A DNA stretch of 64,000 nucleotides. It comes from Ilyomonas sp965199905 (GTDB lineage: Bacteria > Bacteroidota > Bacteroidia > Chitinophagales > Chitinophagaceae). The translations under genes and the position numbers were made by a program. Location of the stretch: positions 186,001 through 250,000 of the forward strand of contig OZ241366.1 of assembly GCA_965199905.1 (NCBI GenBank), read 5' to 3'. Positions 50,401 to 61,800 of the stretch are shown piece after piece. The number at the start of each line of letters is the position of its first letter. The first letter of the stretch is position 1. A model generated the notes under the pieces. That model saw only the letters and a program-made list of their open reading frames with translations. It did no database searches and was not told the DNA's origin.

Positions 50401-51027
50401 ATGAGGAGAGATAGCCAGGAAATAAAGGCTTTGCAAATACAAATTTGCAAAGCAAGCGATGAAGTTGCTTTTGCAGCTTTGTTCCGGCTTTTTTATGGAG
50501 CCTTGTATAAGTTTGCCATTCATTATGTACACCAGCACGAAATAGCTGAAGAACTGGTGAACGACGTGTTCGTCAAGCTTTGGAAGCAGCGGCTGACTCT
50601 TGAAGAAATAGAAAACTTGGAAAGCTACCTGTTTGTTGCCGTTAAAAACAGTGCGCTCAATTACCTGAAACAATACTCGCATTACCATATTGATGTTGAC
50701 GAAAAAAATACATTCGGGCTTATAAGCGTTCACGACCCGCAGAAAGACCTCGAATGGAAAGAATTGTATTTTAAAATGCAGCAGGCGGTAAATCAATTGC
50801 CCGAACAAAGCAAAGCTGTATTCCGGCTCGTGAGGGAAGAAGGTTTCCGCATGAAGCAGGTGGCAGACATACTCGGTATTTCGTCGCGCACGGTGGAAAC
50901 ACAACTCTACCGGGCCGTTAAAAAATTAGATGCCGTGTTGAATCAATATTATGATAGAAAGGGAAACGCGAACAGCCTAATGCCGGTTCTCATCTTTTTA
51001 TTGATGATGGCTAGCGGATTTTCCTAA
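50401..51027 (+). CDS. ECF-type RNA polymerase sigma-70 factor
   Basis: A 208-residue ECF sigma factor. Region 2 includes ELVNDVFVKLWKQR (about residues 55-68) and a YLFVAVKNSALNYLK stretch. Region 4 has LPEQSKAVFRLVREEGFRMKQVA followed by LGISSRTVETQLYRAVKKL (shown in part), the usual helix-turn-helix that reads -35. An upstream TTG at 50377 was rejected for the ATG at 50401. The next gene is a FecR anti-sigma, then a SusC with an STN domain. The set is a typical Bacteroidota trans-envelope switch that responds to an extracellular glycan. Confidence 0.93.
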   Translation: MRRDSQEIKALQIQICKASDEVAFAALFRLFYGALYKFAIHYVHQHEIAEELVNDVFVKLWKQRLTLEEIENLESYLFVAVKNSALNYLKQYSHYHIDVDEKNTFGLISVHDPQKDLEWKELYFKMQQAVNQLPEQSKAVFRLVREEGFRMKQVADILGISSRTVETQLYRAVKKLDAVLNQYYDRKGNANSLMPVLIFLLMMASGFS

Positions 51028-51092
51028 AAAAGTGAAACCGGTGTACGTATTTCTGTAAAAACATTTGTCTCTGATAATTACCAGCTATTGTT

Positions 51093-52148
51093 ATGACCGA
51101 AAACAGGTTTATTTATTTAATCAGCCGCGAACTGTCAGGAGACATCACTCCCGAAGAGCAGCACGAGCTGTTAAACCTGCTGCAGAGTGATTCATTGCTG
51201 CGCTATAAGAGCGACGCTTTTCGCGAGATGAAAATGCAGGGCGCCAGAGAAAGCCAGCCAGATACGGAGCGTGCATTGCAAAAGGTACTTTCCGCCTTAC
51301 ATGAAGATGATACAAGGAGAAACAGAATAAGCGATAACAGAAGTAGTAATACTGTTCTTCTTCGCTTTGCAAGTACAGCAGCTGTACTTCTTCTGTTGGT
51401 ATCAGGCTATTTGTTTTTTGCAAAAGGAACAAATGGTACAGATGCAGCGGCTGCCACTTTGCCGGGTAGTTCATCGAAACTGGAAGAGAAGCAGAACAAC
51501 GCTGGCATGCGTTCATCCATCGTTTTATCTGATGGCAGCAAAATATGGTTAAATGCAGATAGCCGGCTTGATTATCCCAAAATATTTGAAGGCAAAACAA
51601 GGGAAGTATACCTGAGCGGAGAGGCTTTTTTTGAAGTGACGAAAAATCCCTCTCACCCTTTTATTATTCACTTGGATAACGGTACTGTAAAAGTGCTTGG
51701 CACCTCGTTCAATATAAAGGCCTATAAAGACAGCCGTACCATTGAAACTTCGGTTGCTACAGGGCGTGTTGCCTTTATTCCAGCTAAGAAAAATGAGAGG
51801 GTAAAAAAAGATACCACATTCCTGACGCGCGATGTGAAAGCCATCTACACCATAGCTACCGGGCAAATCAGCACACTGGCCACCAAGAGTGACGACGACA
51901 AAGCCTGGACAAACGGAAAGCTGATTTTCAGGGCGCTTACATTCGGGCAGATTGCCATAGAACTGGAGAGAGCGTTTGGTAAGAAAGTGGTGTTCACGGA
52001 TAAAGATGTAAAAAATTATCGCCTCACCGGCTCATTCGAAAACAACAGCCCCGATGAAATATTGTATTACCTGTCCTTGTCAAAGCCGTTTACCTACAAA
52101 CTCTCGGATGAGGATATTATTATTTCAAAAGTAGGTGAGGAAAAATAA
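51093..52148 (+). CDS. FecR-family anti-sigma factor
   Basis: The 351-residue protein has a cytoplasmic N-terminal section (about 1-85) for binding sigma, one membrane segment (LLRFASTAAVLLLLVSGYLF, about 89-108), a FecR domain (about 135-235, VLSDGSKIWLNADSRLDYP cut to SDGSKIWLNADSRLDYP) and a C-terminal DUF4974 domain (LTFGQIAIELERAFGKKV; YRLTGSFENNSPDEIL). In these systems the periplasmic part touches the STN domain of the SusC partner, and substrate binding releases the sigma factor. It is encoded 65 bases after the sigma gene and 126 bases before susC. Confidence 0.93.
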   Translation: MTENRFIYLISRELSGDITPEEQHELLNLLQSDSLLRYKSDAFREMKMQGARESQPDTERALQKVLSALHEDDTRRNRISDNRSSNTVLLRFASTAAVLLLLVSGYLFFAKGTNGTDAAAATLPGSSSKLEEKQNNAGMRSSIVLSDGSKIWLNADSRLDYPKIFEGKTREVYLSGEAFFEVTKNPSHPFIIHLDNGTVKVLGTSFNIKAYKDSRTIETSVATGRVAFIPAKKNERVKKDTTFLTRDVKAIYTIATGQISTLATKSDDDKAWTNGKLIFRALTFGQIAIELERAFGKKVVFTDKDVKNYRLTGSFENNSPDEILYYLSLSKPFTYKLSDEDIIISKVGEEK

Positions 52149-52274
52149 GTACCGGACAGCACACTATTGATTGTTGCTTTTGAATTGTGTTTTATATAAA
52201 TCCTGCCGCATGTTTTGTAAGCAAAATGATGCATGTGGCTGCCAGCAGATGATTATACTTAAAAGATTGCTTGT

Positions 52275-55200
52275 ATGAAAAAGAAAGTGTTTTGTTTGCC
52301 CCGAAAAGTATCCCGTCTTCTATGGCTTCCCTGCCAGTCTGTTCTGATTTGCGCATGCCTCGCGATAGCTGCCGATAGCTTTGCGCAAACGGCATACGCC
52401 CGTCAGTCGCAAACGAGGCAAAAGCCAGAGCCATCGCAGAAGAAAATCAATTTGCGCCTGAAGAATGAAAAGCTGTCCGTCATTTTCGACAAGATTGAGC
52501 AGCAGGTGAGTTATGTGTTTGTGTACTCGAACGATGAAGTGAATACCTCGCAGCGGCTGTCGGTAGAAGTGAAAGACGCCGACATCAGTGACGTGATGCA
52601 GATTATTTCCAAGGAAATAGATAAAGACTTTGAAGTGGTGAACGACAAAGTGATATTGCGTAGCAAGCAAAAAGGTATGGCTGATGATGCTTCGCAGGCA
52701 TCAGACAACACGAACAGTGGCCTTTCCGAAGCCTCAGCTTCTTACTACAGGAGCCCGCTGTCTGACATCATCATCACCGGCAAAGTAATGGATGATAAAG
52801 GAGCGCCTTTGAGCGGCGTAAGCGTAACGGTGAAAGGCACCACAACCGGCGCCATTACCGATGAAAGCGGCAATTACACACTGCGTATCGGTGATAATAT
52901 TACCGCTACCACACTTGTGTTTTCGTCTGTTGGTTTTACTTCGAAAGAAGAAGTCATCAACGGGCGCAGAACCATCAATACTACCATAGCATCTGAGAAC
53001 AATACATTGAACGATGTGGTGGTGGTAGGCTACAGCACGCAGAGGCGTTCATCTGTAACGGGCGCGGTGGACGTGGTGGGTAGTAAAGCATTGCAGGACC
53101 GACCTGTTACCAACCTAACGCTGGCTTTGCAGGGCACATCGCCTAACCTCATCATCCAGCAGAATAATTTTGAGCCGGGGCAGAGCCCGAACCTGAACAT
53201 CCGTGGGTTAGGTACGCTGGGCGATAATACACCGCTTGTGGTGATAGACGGGATAATTGGCGGTGATATCAATCTGATTAATCCAAATGATGTAGCCTCG
53301 ATATCGGTACTGAAAGATGCAGGTGCGGCAGCTATTTACGGTTCGCGCGCGGCTAACGGTGTTATCCTCATCACTACCAAAAAAGGCAGTAAGAATGCAA
53401 AGCCAACGGTGGCATATTCAGGCAATTACGGCACACAATCGCCGCGCGTTACCTACAAGCCGGTAGACGCCTGGGAAAATGCATATTACAAGAATGTATC
53501 GCTGGTGAATTCCGGTTTGGCGCCGGCATTTACACCGGAGCAGATACAGGCTTATAAATCGCAGGGTAACGGAGACTGGCGTGTGGAAAATATAGTGCAG
53601 AATGCCCCGCAGCAGGCGCACAATATATCGGTAAGCGGCGGCGGTGCCAACAACACTTACCTGCTCTCTGCCGGCTATCTCAACCAGCGTAATAATTTCA
53701 TAGGTCCTGATTACGGTTACAAGCGTTACAATGTGCGCCTGAATATGTCAAATGATATCGGGAAGTTGAAGCTGAATACCATCATCAGCTATACGAAAGT
53801 GCAGAATAAAGATCATTCGTTCAATGCAGGCACTCTGATGGTTGACGCGAGCCGTGTGCCGCTTTATTATTCCTTCAAGGACACGGCAGGCAACTATCTT
53901 ACAAACCCGGTATCTGCCGAGTTGAACCCAAAAGGCATCCTTGAAAAAGGCGGCTACCGAAGGTCTGACGACGATGAATTTTTCGGCAATTTTAACGCGG
54001 AGTATTCCATCACAAAAGATTTAAAAATACGTGGTTTGTTTGGCGGTACGGTGCGCTCAAACAACGGCTTTTCCCGTGTGATTCCTGTCAGTTTCCTGCC
54101 GGGCGGTTCTTATGGCAGCAATCGCGACGTAGGTAATAGCACTTCAAAATCTTTATTCACCAATGTGCAGTTGATAGCTGAGTACAACAAGAGTTTTGGC
54201 GCTCATAATCTTTCCGTGCTGGGGGGCGGCTCTAACGAGTCGTTCGACAGTAAGGGCAGCGCTTTGTTTTATATTCTTACCGACCCGGCGCTGGGTGTTC
54301 CTACCACGGGTTCTACTGTTGACCCGTCGCGCAGCTATACAACCAACAATGCCACCACGGAAACCAGTTTGAATTCTTTATTTGGCAGGGTTTCCTATAA
54401 CTATAATGAGAAGTATTTTGCTGAATTCAACTTTCGCGAAGATGCGTCTTCAAAATTCGCCAGCGGAAACCGAACGGGCTTTTTTCCTTCCGGCTCGCTT
54501 GCGTGGCGCGTGAGCCAGGAATCGTTCATGCAAAGCATAAAGAACAGCATCAGCAACCTGAAGCTGCGGGCATCGTATGGCGTGCTGGGCAATCAGAACG
54601 TGAATGCTTATCAGTACCAGACGACCTTCTTCAATTATGCCAACGCTTATGGCTTCAACAACAACGTGGTAGGTGGTGCCGGGTACAGTCTTGGCAATCC
54701 TGACTTAACATGGGAACGTGCGGCTACTTTGAATGTCGGAATCGATGCCGGATTCTTCCGCGACAGGCTATCCGTATCGTTCGATTATTTTAACAAAACC
54801 ACCAGCGATATTCTGTATTCGAGAGAAGATGTGCCGCAACTGTTTGGTGCCGGTTTCCCCAGTTACAATGTAGCTAAAGTAAGAAACAAAGGCTGGGAAG
54901 CCAAAGCAACCTACAACCTGCCGGGAAGAACCGTGGTACAAACTATCAGTGCGAATATTGCTGATAACTTAAATGAACTGCTGGCGCTAAGTTCCGGTGC
55001 AACTGAGCAACTGATACCTAAAGAAGAATTTGCTTTTCTGCGACGCATCGGTCAGCCCATCACTGTATATTATGGCTATAAGCGCGATGGCTATTTTCAA
55101 AACCTTGATGATTTGAAAAATGCACCCAAACCAGCTGGCGCCACAGTATCGCCCGGCGATATAAAATTTGCTGACCGTAACGGTGACGGCATTATTAACG

Positions 55201-55754
55201 ACCAAGATAAATTTATACTTGGCAATCCGTTTCCGCGCTACACATTTGGCTTCACTTATACCATTGCTGTCAAAGGCTTCGACCTGCTGTTGTTTGTGCA
55301 GGGCGTGGGGAAAAGAGACGCTATGATTCGCGGCGAACAGGTAGAGCCTTTCCATGTAGGATATGGTGGCACGATGTACACCCACCAAACTGATTTCTGG
55401 ACACCAACCAATCCAAACGCAAAATGGCCAAAGCTATCGGAAAACGGCTCAGCCGACAACGCCAATAACTACCGCACCGGTTCTGATCTTTTCTTGTTCA
55501 ACGCTGCCTATGCACGTTTGAAAAATCTGCAGGTTGGTTACACCATTCCGCAACGCATTACTTCAAAAGCAGGCATCAGCAAAGTCAGGATTTACTTTAC
55601 AGGTCAAAACTTAGTAACGCTTACGAAGCTTAGTTTTCTTGACCCTGAAATCACGGAGTTTAACAACAATACCGACCTCGGTGCAGGCGCCAACAGCGCC
55701 CGCGCTTACTTTCTTCCCGTGTTTTTCGGCGGTGGTCTCGACATTACTTTTTAA
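52275..55754 (+). CDS. SusC/RagA-type TonB-linked outer-membrane protein with STN domain
   Basis: A 1159-residue protein: signal peptide to about residue 38 (SFAQ), an STN domain at about 55-115 (LKNEKLSVIFDKIEQQVSYV), a CarboxypepD_reg-like domain at about 165-250, the plug with VVVVGYSTQRRSSVTGAV and GSRAANGVILITTKKG at about 250-370, then the barrel. SusC proteins import oligosaccharides with a SusD lid. The STN domain marks it as a signal transducer, which fits the adjacent sigma and FecR genes. The barrel ends GGGLDITF, with a final phenylalanine as required for outer-membrane insertion. It is followed after 18 bases by the SusD-like gene. Confidence 0.96.
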   Translation: MKKKVFCLPRKVSRLLWLPCQSVLICACLAIAADSFAQTAYARQSQTRQKPEPSQKKINLRLKNEKLSVIFDKIEQQVSYVFVYSNDEVNTSQRLSVEVKDADISDVMQIISKEIDKDFEVVNDKVILRSKQKGMADDASQASDNTNSGLSEASASYYRSPLSDIIITGKVMDDKGAPLSGVSVTVKGTTTGAITDESGNYTLRIGDNITATTLVFSSVGFTSKEEVINGRRTINTTIASENNTLNDVVVVGYSTQRRSSVTGAVDVVGSKALQDRPVTNLTLALQGTSPNLIIQQNNFEPGQSPNLNIRGLGTLGDNTPLVVIDGIIGGDINLINPNDVASISVLKDAGAAAIYGSRAANGVILITTKKGSKNAKPTVAYSGNYGTQSPRVTYKPVDAWENAYYKNVSLVNSGLAPAFTPEQIQAYKSQGNGDWRVENIVQNAPQQAHNISVSGGGANNTYLLSAGYLNQRNNFIGPDYGYKRYNVRLNMSNDIGKLKLNTIISYTKVQNKDHSFNAGTLMVDASRVPLYYSFKDTAGNYLTNPVSAELNPKGILEKGGYRRSDDDEFFGNFNAEYSITKDLKIRGLFGGTVRSNNGFSRVIPVSFLPGGSYGSNRDVGNSTSKSLFTNVQLIAEYNKSFGAHNLSVLGGGSNESFDSKGSALFYILTDPALGVPTTGSTVDPSRSYTTNNATTETSLNSLFGRVSYNYNEKYFAEFNFREDASSKFASGNRTGFFPSGSLAWRVSQESFMQSIKNSISNLKLRASYGVLGNQNVNAYQYQTTFFNYANAYGFNNNVVGGAGYSLGNPDLTWERAATLNVGIDAGFFRDRLSVSFDYFNKTTSDILYSREDVPQLFGAGFPSYNVAKVRNKGWEAKATYNLPGRTVVQTISANIADNLNELLALSSGATEQLIPKEEFAFLRRIGQPITVYYGYKRDGYFQNLDDLKNAPKPAGATVSPGDIKFADRNGDGIINDQDKFILGNPFPRYTFGFTYTIAVKGFDLLLFVQGVGKRDAMIRGEQVEPFHVGYGGTMYTHQTDFWTPTNPNAKWPKLSENGSADNANNYRTGSDLFLFNAAYARLKNLQVGYTIPQRITSKAGISKVRIYFTGQNLVTLTKLSFLDPEITEFNNNTDLGAGANSARAYFLPVFFGGGLDITF

Positions 55755-55772
55755 TCATCCCAAACAGAAATC

Positions 55773-57413
55773 ATGAAATATTCTTTGTCATATAAATCCT
55801 TGTTACCGCTGTTGCTGGTCATCGTTGCAACAAGCTGTAAAAAGCTCGACCTGGCACCAACGAATCGTTATACAGAACTCACCTTCTGGCAATCGGCCGA
55901 TAATGTAAACAATGCCCTGAATAATTGTTACAACAGTATTTACAACAGTTCGCTTGTTTTTTATAATGAAGGTTTGTCAGACAACGCAGTTGCGAAGGCT
56001 GGCGGCGGCAATGGAACGAACCTGATTGCCAGCGGGAACTTTACACCAACGCTTGACAGGTTTCGTAATGATTGGGCGTACTATTATAGCGGAATCAAAT
56101 CGTGCAATATCTTTTTAGAGAATGTAGATAAAAACACCGCGCTCTCTGCCGAAGTGAAAGAAAGGATGAAAGCAGAAGTGCGTTTCATTCGCGCCTGGCA
56201 TCATTTCAACCTGATGAAATGGTATGGCGATGTGCCGCTGCTCGACCATGATGTAACGCCCGATGAAGCAAAAGCGGTTGCCCGCAGCCCAAAAGCAGAT
56301 GTAGAGAAATTTATCAGCGATGAGCTGGATGCAGTGGCTGCTATTTTACCCTCAAATACACAATATGCCGCTACTGATAACGGTCGCATTACAAAAGGCG
56401 CTGCGCTCGCTTTAAAGGCAAGAATGTATTTGTATGATGTTGATAAAATGCAGGATGTAGTTTTGCTTTGCGAGCAAATCATGAACAACGGGGACAACGG
56501 AACCTATGCACTGGCACCTGATTATACTTCCTTGTTTAGTGATATGATGGTAAACAAAAACAGCAGCGAAAACATCTTTGATCTGGAATATGTTCCTACC
56601 CTTCGTACCTGGGGCGATTACTTTGATTTTGCACCCATTTCGGCAGGCGCGCGCACAAGCGGTTTATCACCAACGCAGGAATTGGTTAATTCATACGTTA
56701 TGCTTAACGGCAAATCCATCAGCGATGCCACATCGGGCTATGATGAAAACAACCCGTATGTAAACCGCGACCCGCGCCTGACCGCAACGGTAGTGTATGA
56801 CCAGTATGTATGGACCAATCCGGATGGTAGTAAGCAAATTATTTATATAAAACCCGGCTCCACGCCCGCTGGTGCTTCTTCTTCAAATGAATACAGTAAC
56901 TCGGGTCAAGGTTCTGCCACAGGTTATTACTGGAAAAAATACTGGGACCCAAAATACACGGCGCCTGGTATTAGTTCAGGATTAAATATTCACCTTATCC
57001 GCTATGCTGAAGTGCTGCTGATGTATGCGGAAGCGGAGAATGCTTTGGGGCAAATGACACAGGATGTTTGGAACCAAACGATACGTGCTTTGCGCGCCCG
57101 TGCCGGCTTTACAGAAGGGGGTGCTTTAGATTATCCCGGCAATACGGTGGACATGACAGCCCTTATCCGCAACGAGCGCCGTTGTGAGTTTGCAATGGAA
57201 GGCATCCGCATTGACGACATCCGCCGCTGGAAGATTGCAGAGACTGTATTAAATGGCTGGGCGCATGGCGCTAAATACGGCGACCCAACCGTAGATAATG
57301 GCTATATCCGCGCGCAGCTGCGTGTGTTTGATGCAAGCAAATTCTACTTGTGGCCGGTGCCGCCATCAGAGATTGCATTGAATGGTAACCTGACTCAAAA
57401 TCCAAATTACTAA
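55773..57413 (+). CDS. RagB/SusD-family surface glycan-binding lipoprotein
   Basis: The 546-residue protein is a SusD homologue: lipoprotein signal ending ATSCKK (Cys about 22), the N-terminal SusD-like section with LTFWQSADNVNNALNNCYNS (shown in part), and EVRFIRAWHHFNLMKWYGDVPL, the strongly conserved AxxRAxxY-like helix. The C-terminal region has LIRNERRCEFAMEGIRIDDIRRW and ends FYLWPVPPSEIALNGNLTQNPNY (shortened: LWPVPPSEI and NLTQNPNY), the standard SusD tail. It sits on the SusC barrel and helps capture glycan. The gene follows susC by 18 bases and is followed by the SusE-like gene after 11. Confidence 0.96.
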   Translation: MKYSLSYKSLLPLLLVIVATSCKKLDLAPTNRYTELTFWQSADNVNNALNNCYNSIYNSSLVFYNEGLSDNAVAKAGGGNGTNLIASGNFTPTLDRFRNDWAYYYSGIKSCNIFLENVDKNTALSAEVKERMKAEVRFIRAWHHFNLMKWYGDVPLLDHDVTPDEAKAVARSPKADVEKFISDELDAVAAILPSNTQYAATDNGRITKGAALALKARMYLYDVDKMQDVVLLCEQIMNNGDNGTYALAPDYTSLFSDMMVNKNSSENIFDLEYVPTLRTWGDYFDFAPISAGARTSGLSPTQELVNSYVMLNGKSISDATSGYDENNPYVNRDPRLTATVVYDQYVWTNPDGSKQIIYIKPGSTPAGASSSNEYSNSGQGSATGYYWKKYWDPKYTAPGISSGLNIHLIRYAEVLLMYAEAENALGQMTQDVWNQTIRALRARAGFTEGGALDYPGNTVDMTALIRNERRCEFAMEGIRIDDIRRWKIAETVLNGWAHGAKYGDPTVDNGYIRAQLRVFDASKFYLWPVPPSEIALNGNLTQNPNY

Positions 57414-57424
57414 TACACGAAACG

Positions 57425-58609
57425 ATGAAACAAACTGATATGAAATATTCGATTGCCAAAAGCGCCTTTTTCTTTCTGCTGGTATGTATTCTCTTTAATT
57501 ATTGTAAGAAAGACACCCGCGACATTGATGAAAACCTGACCGCTGTACCTACCATTTTCTCGCCCGACGATAACCTCTATATCAAGCTTGACCCAACAGC
57601 AAACCCAACGCATCTGTTTAGTTGGGATCAAGCCAGAGCAGTTGATGGTTCACTGGTGTTATACGAGGTAGCATTCGACCAGGAAGGTGGTGATTTTTCA
57701 AAACCATTTTATACCAAAGTGTCAGATGGTGGCGGCGTGCAGAATCAGCTTACGCTTAGCGATGGCGACCTGAACCGGATAGCAAGCCTGGGCGGCTCCA
57801 AATTCCTTGAGCGCAAAAAATTTATCTGGACGGTGCTGGCTTCAAAAGGTACCAATGTGGTGCCTGCAACAGAATCAAGAACCATTGATTTAGAACGTCC
57901 CAACGGCTTTGAAGTAATCCCTGCAAAATTATACATTACAGGCAGTGCAACCGAAGGTGGCGACGACCCTGCGAATGCATTGCAAATGAAGCAAACAGCG
58001 CCCGGCGAGTATGAAATATTTACCAAACTAAAACAGGGAACTTACCAGTTTGTGGATGCTGCATCGGGAACGGCAAATAAATTTGGCACGTTTACAAAAG
58101 GCGGTTCGTTCTCCATCGGCGCCGACAGCGTAACTACTTATACCGATACGCCGAAAATTGTTCGCATTAACTTAGACTTCAATAATATCAATGCTAAGTA
58201 TGCGACGGTGAAATCTTTGCAGTTCTGGTATGCTGAGGCAAATGATTTCTGGTTTACGCTGCCTTATGAATCGAACGGTTTGTGGAGATACAATAACTGG
58301 ACAGTAAACCTGATACAGGTGGCATGGGGACTGGAAGACAGGTACAAATACAAAATGGTGATAAACGATGGAACGGTCGATAAAGATCTGTGGGTAAACT
58401 CATTTAATAACGACCCTGCCGGCCAGGATGGGCAGTATCCAAGCTCACTTGAATACCGGTCTATCGACTTAAGCGCAAATAACAGCAGTCAGTACGACCG
58501 GGGCTGGAAATTTGACCGCAACTACCTTACACAGGGCAGCGTTGCCGACTTCTGGGTATCGCTTAGGGGAAGTGATAGTTTATACAACCAAAATTATCAA
58601 AAACATTAG
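57425..58609 (+). CDS. SusE-like surface glycan-binding lipoprotein
   Basis: The 394-residue protein has a lipoprotein signal (FNYC, Cys about 26). A SusE-type N-terminal domain follows (FSPDDNLYIKLDPTANPTHLFSWD, in part: KLDPTANPTHLFSWDQA), with a SusF/SusE-like C-terminal half (KLYITGSATEGGDDPANALQ shown as KLYITGSATEGGD; YEIFTKLKQGTYQFVDA). In the starch system, SusE and SusF bind surface glycan. The place after susD supports the call. It ends with a strong terminator at 58638-58668, so the next two genes are likely transcribed separately or by read-through. Confidence 0.85.
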   Translation: MKQTDMKYSIAKSAFFFLLVCILFNYCKKDTRDIDENLTAVPTIFSPDDNLYIKLDPTANPTHLFSWDQARAVDGSLVLYEVAFDQEGGDFSKPFYTKVSDGGGVQNQLTLSDGDLNRIASLGGSKFLERKKFIWTVLASKGTNVVPATESRTIDLERPNGFEVIPAKLYITGSATEGGDDPANALQMKQTAPGEYEIFTKLKQGTYQFVDAASGTANKFGTFTKGGSFSIGADSVTTYTDTPKIVRINLDFNNINAKYATVKSLQFWYAEANDFWFTLPYESNGLWRYNNWTVNLIQVAWGLEDRYKYKMVINDGTVDKDLWVNSFNNDPAGQDGQYPSSLEYRSIDLSANNSSQYDRGWKFDRNYLTQGSVADFWVSLRGSDSLYNQNYQKH

Positions 58610-58637
58610 TCCGTTCACAGGCAGATAGTTTCATAAA

Positions 58638-58668
58638 CACGCCGGTTGTTTAACCGGCGTGTGTTTAT
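58638..58668 (+). terminator. Terminator after the SusE-like gene
   Basis: CACGCCGGTT (58638-58647) pairs with AACCGGCGTG (58652-58661) around a four-base loop; the sequence TGTTTAT follows. It splits the PUL into a sensor/importer part and a FG-GAP/GH76 part. Confidence 0.8.
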
Positions 58669-58810
58669 ATGAGCAATGAAAGACGTTCATCTGAGAGTGT
58701 ACGTCTGTAAACAATTACCTGTTAGCTTTAGATATCTATAAGTAAGTTGTTTTCCACGCAAAATTTGCGGACGAGCATCGCTTTAAAAAAGAGAATGATT
58801 TTTCTATTGA

Positions 58811-61800
58811 ATGCAGATAAAACGTTTTTCATATTGTTGGTTGATGGTGCTGCTTTTTCTTTCCTGCGGCAGTAAGGATGCTCTTTTATTTATACAGATG
58901 GATGCAAAGACTACAGGGATTGATTTTGTGAACCACAGCCTGGGAAATGACTCTATCAATATACTCACCTATCCATATCTGTATAATGGTGCGGGTGTTG
59001 CCGTGGCTGATTTCAACAATGATGGCAAGGAAGATATTTTTCTCGTGGGTAATAAAAAAGGAAGCAGTAAATTATATTTCAACGAAAGCAATTTTAAGTT
59101 TACAGAGGTAACGAAACAAGCCGGGGTAGCGGGCTTCGCAGACTGGCAAACGGGAGTGAGCACAGTAGATATAAACGGCGACGGTTGGATGGATATATAT
59201 GTAAGCACGGTGAGCATTCCAGGTATTTTTAAAAGTGCCAATGAGCTTTATCTCAATAACAAAAACGGCACCTTTACGGAAGCTGCAAAGCAATACGGGC
59301 TTAACTTTGCAGGACATACAACACAAGCTGCGTTTTTTGATTATGACAATGACGGTGACCTCGATTGCTTCCTGCTAAATCACCCTGTTTCGTATACGGA
59401 TGATTACAAGACCGTGGCGCAAAGAGAAATAAGGGATTCTTTGTCGGGCGATAAACTGATGCGTAACGACAATGGTGTGTTTACTGATGTAACAAGGACA
59501 GCCGGCATCTACAGCAGTAACATTGCCTATGGCCTGGGCATTGCCGTGGGCGACCTCAATAACGATGGATGGATGGACATTTACGTAAGCAACGATTTTA
59601 AAGAAAATGATTATTGTTATATCAACAATGGTAATGGCACATTCAGCGAAAAGGTAAAGGATTTGTTCGGGCATACCAGCCGGTTCTCTATGGGCAACGA
59701 CATGGCGGATTACAACAACGATGGCTGGCCGGACGTGATGACGCTTGATATGCTTTCGCGCGATGAAAAAGTGCTCAAATCGTCAGTGGCGGATGATGAT
59801 ATAGAAACCTATGATTACAAACACCACTTCGGCTTTCATTACCAGTTTTCGAAGAACTGCCTGCAACAGAATATAGACGGGAAATACTTTGCGGACAAGG
59901 GTTTGCAAAGCGGCGTAGCTGCCACCGACTGGAGCTGGTCACCTTTGCTTGCCGATTTCGACAATGATGGCTATAAAGACCTGTTCATCAGCAATGGATT
60001 TAAATATCGCGTGAATGATCTTGACTTTAATGTATTCGTTCAGAACACGCTGACCGCCGATCAGAAAAAAGGTATTCTTACTAAAAAATATGCGCTGACT
60101 GGCAAGATACCGGGCGGGGCGGTACCTGATTATTTTTACCTGAATGATAAAGAAGGCGGCTTCTCGGATGCTTCATCCAACACCGGCTTTACCATGCCGA
60201 CACTCAGCAGTGGTGCTGCTTATGCAGACCTTGATAATGATGGCGACCTCGACCTTATAGTAAACCGTTTAGATGCACCAACGGGCATTTATCAAAACAA
60301 TATATCGGCTAAGCATTATCTGCAAATAAAGCTGAAAGGAGTCGGTCAAAACACGAACGGAATCGGGGCGAAGGTGTATGTATTTACACAGTGGAACATG
60401 CAGTATATACAGCAGTCAACCGTGCGTGGGTTTATGTCTTCTATTTCACCCTTGCTGCATGTGGGGTTAGGTGCATCAACGCATGTGGATAGTATGCTTA
60501 TCATGTGGTCATCCGGCAAAGGACAATGGCTGAGAAATGTGGAGGCAGATACACTGCTTGTTTTGAACGAGAAGGATGCCTCCACAACCGTTTTGCCTTA
60601 CCGGCCAAAGCATTTGACAGATACACTATGGCATGATGAAACAGCCGCTTCGGGTTTAACATTTGCTCATACGGAAGATGCATTTGATGACATGGCAAGA
60701 CAGCCTTTACTCCCGCACAGCCTTGCCACGCAGGGTCCGGCACTGGCTGTAGCTGATGTAAACAGCGATGGTATAGACGATTTTTTTATTGGCGGCGCCA
60801 AGGGACAAACAGCCGCCTTGTTTTTACAAAACAGCAATGGTTTTATAAGGTCGATGCAGCCTGCATTTGCAGCCGATAGCTTATACGAAGATGTGGATGC
60901 TTTGTTCTTCGATGCGGATGGAGACGGAGATAAAGACCTGTATGTAGTCAGCGGCGGCAACGAATGGTTTGGCCGGAACGATTTGCTCAATGACCGTTTG
61001 TATCTGAATGACGGAAACGGCCATTTTGAAAAGAGCCACACTGTGCCTCCTTTGTATGAGAATAAATCATGCGTAGCTGTCTGCGATTGGGATAAAGATG
61101 GCGATATAGATTTGTTTGTCGGCGGCAGGGCGAATGCAAGAATGTATGGCTTTACGCCATCTTCTGTTTTATTACAAAACGATGGAAAAGGCAACTTTTC
61201 AGAGGTAACAAATACGGTTGCTAAAGGCTTGCAGAACGCTGGTATGGTTACCTGCGCGGTATGGAGCGATGTGGACGGTAATGGCTGGAAAGACCTGATT
61301 GTAGCGGGCGAATGGATGCCTGTTACTCTATTCAAAAATAATAAGGGTATCCTGGAAAAACAATCGCTGCCAACGCTTGATAAAAGTAACGGGTGGTGGA
61401 ATTGCCTGTATGCTGATGATGTTGACGGCGATGGTGACGAAGATTTTTTACTTGGAAACTGGGGAACCAACACCAAGCTTACAGCCACCGCAGATTTTCC
61501 TTTGCAGATGAACCTCTCCGACTGGAATGGCAATGGCGAAACAGAACCGGTTTTGTCTGTAGCTGATGGCAAGAACTATTATCCGTTTGTAAGCAAAACC
61601 GACCTTGAGAAACGTATGCCGTTTATAAAAAAACAGTTCCTGAAATATGGCGATGCAGCCGGTAAAACAACAGCTGAATTACTTGGGGAGAATAAAATGA
61701 AAGGCTCCCGCAAACTGGTAGCTTATACGCTTGGGTCGGCTGTGATTTGGAATGATAACGGAATATTGCACATGCAGTCGCTGCCATCGTTTCTGCAGGC

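Noticed and set aside
60667..61572. 301-codon minus-strand frame opposite the FG-GAP/ASPIC gene
   Set aside because: It is antisense to repeated calcium-binding motifs, whose repetitive codons leave the opposite frame open; the composition (Ser/Pro-rich) is not protein-like.
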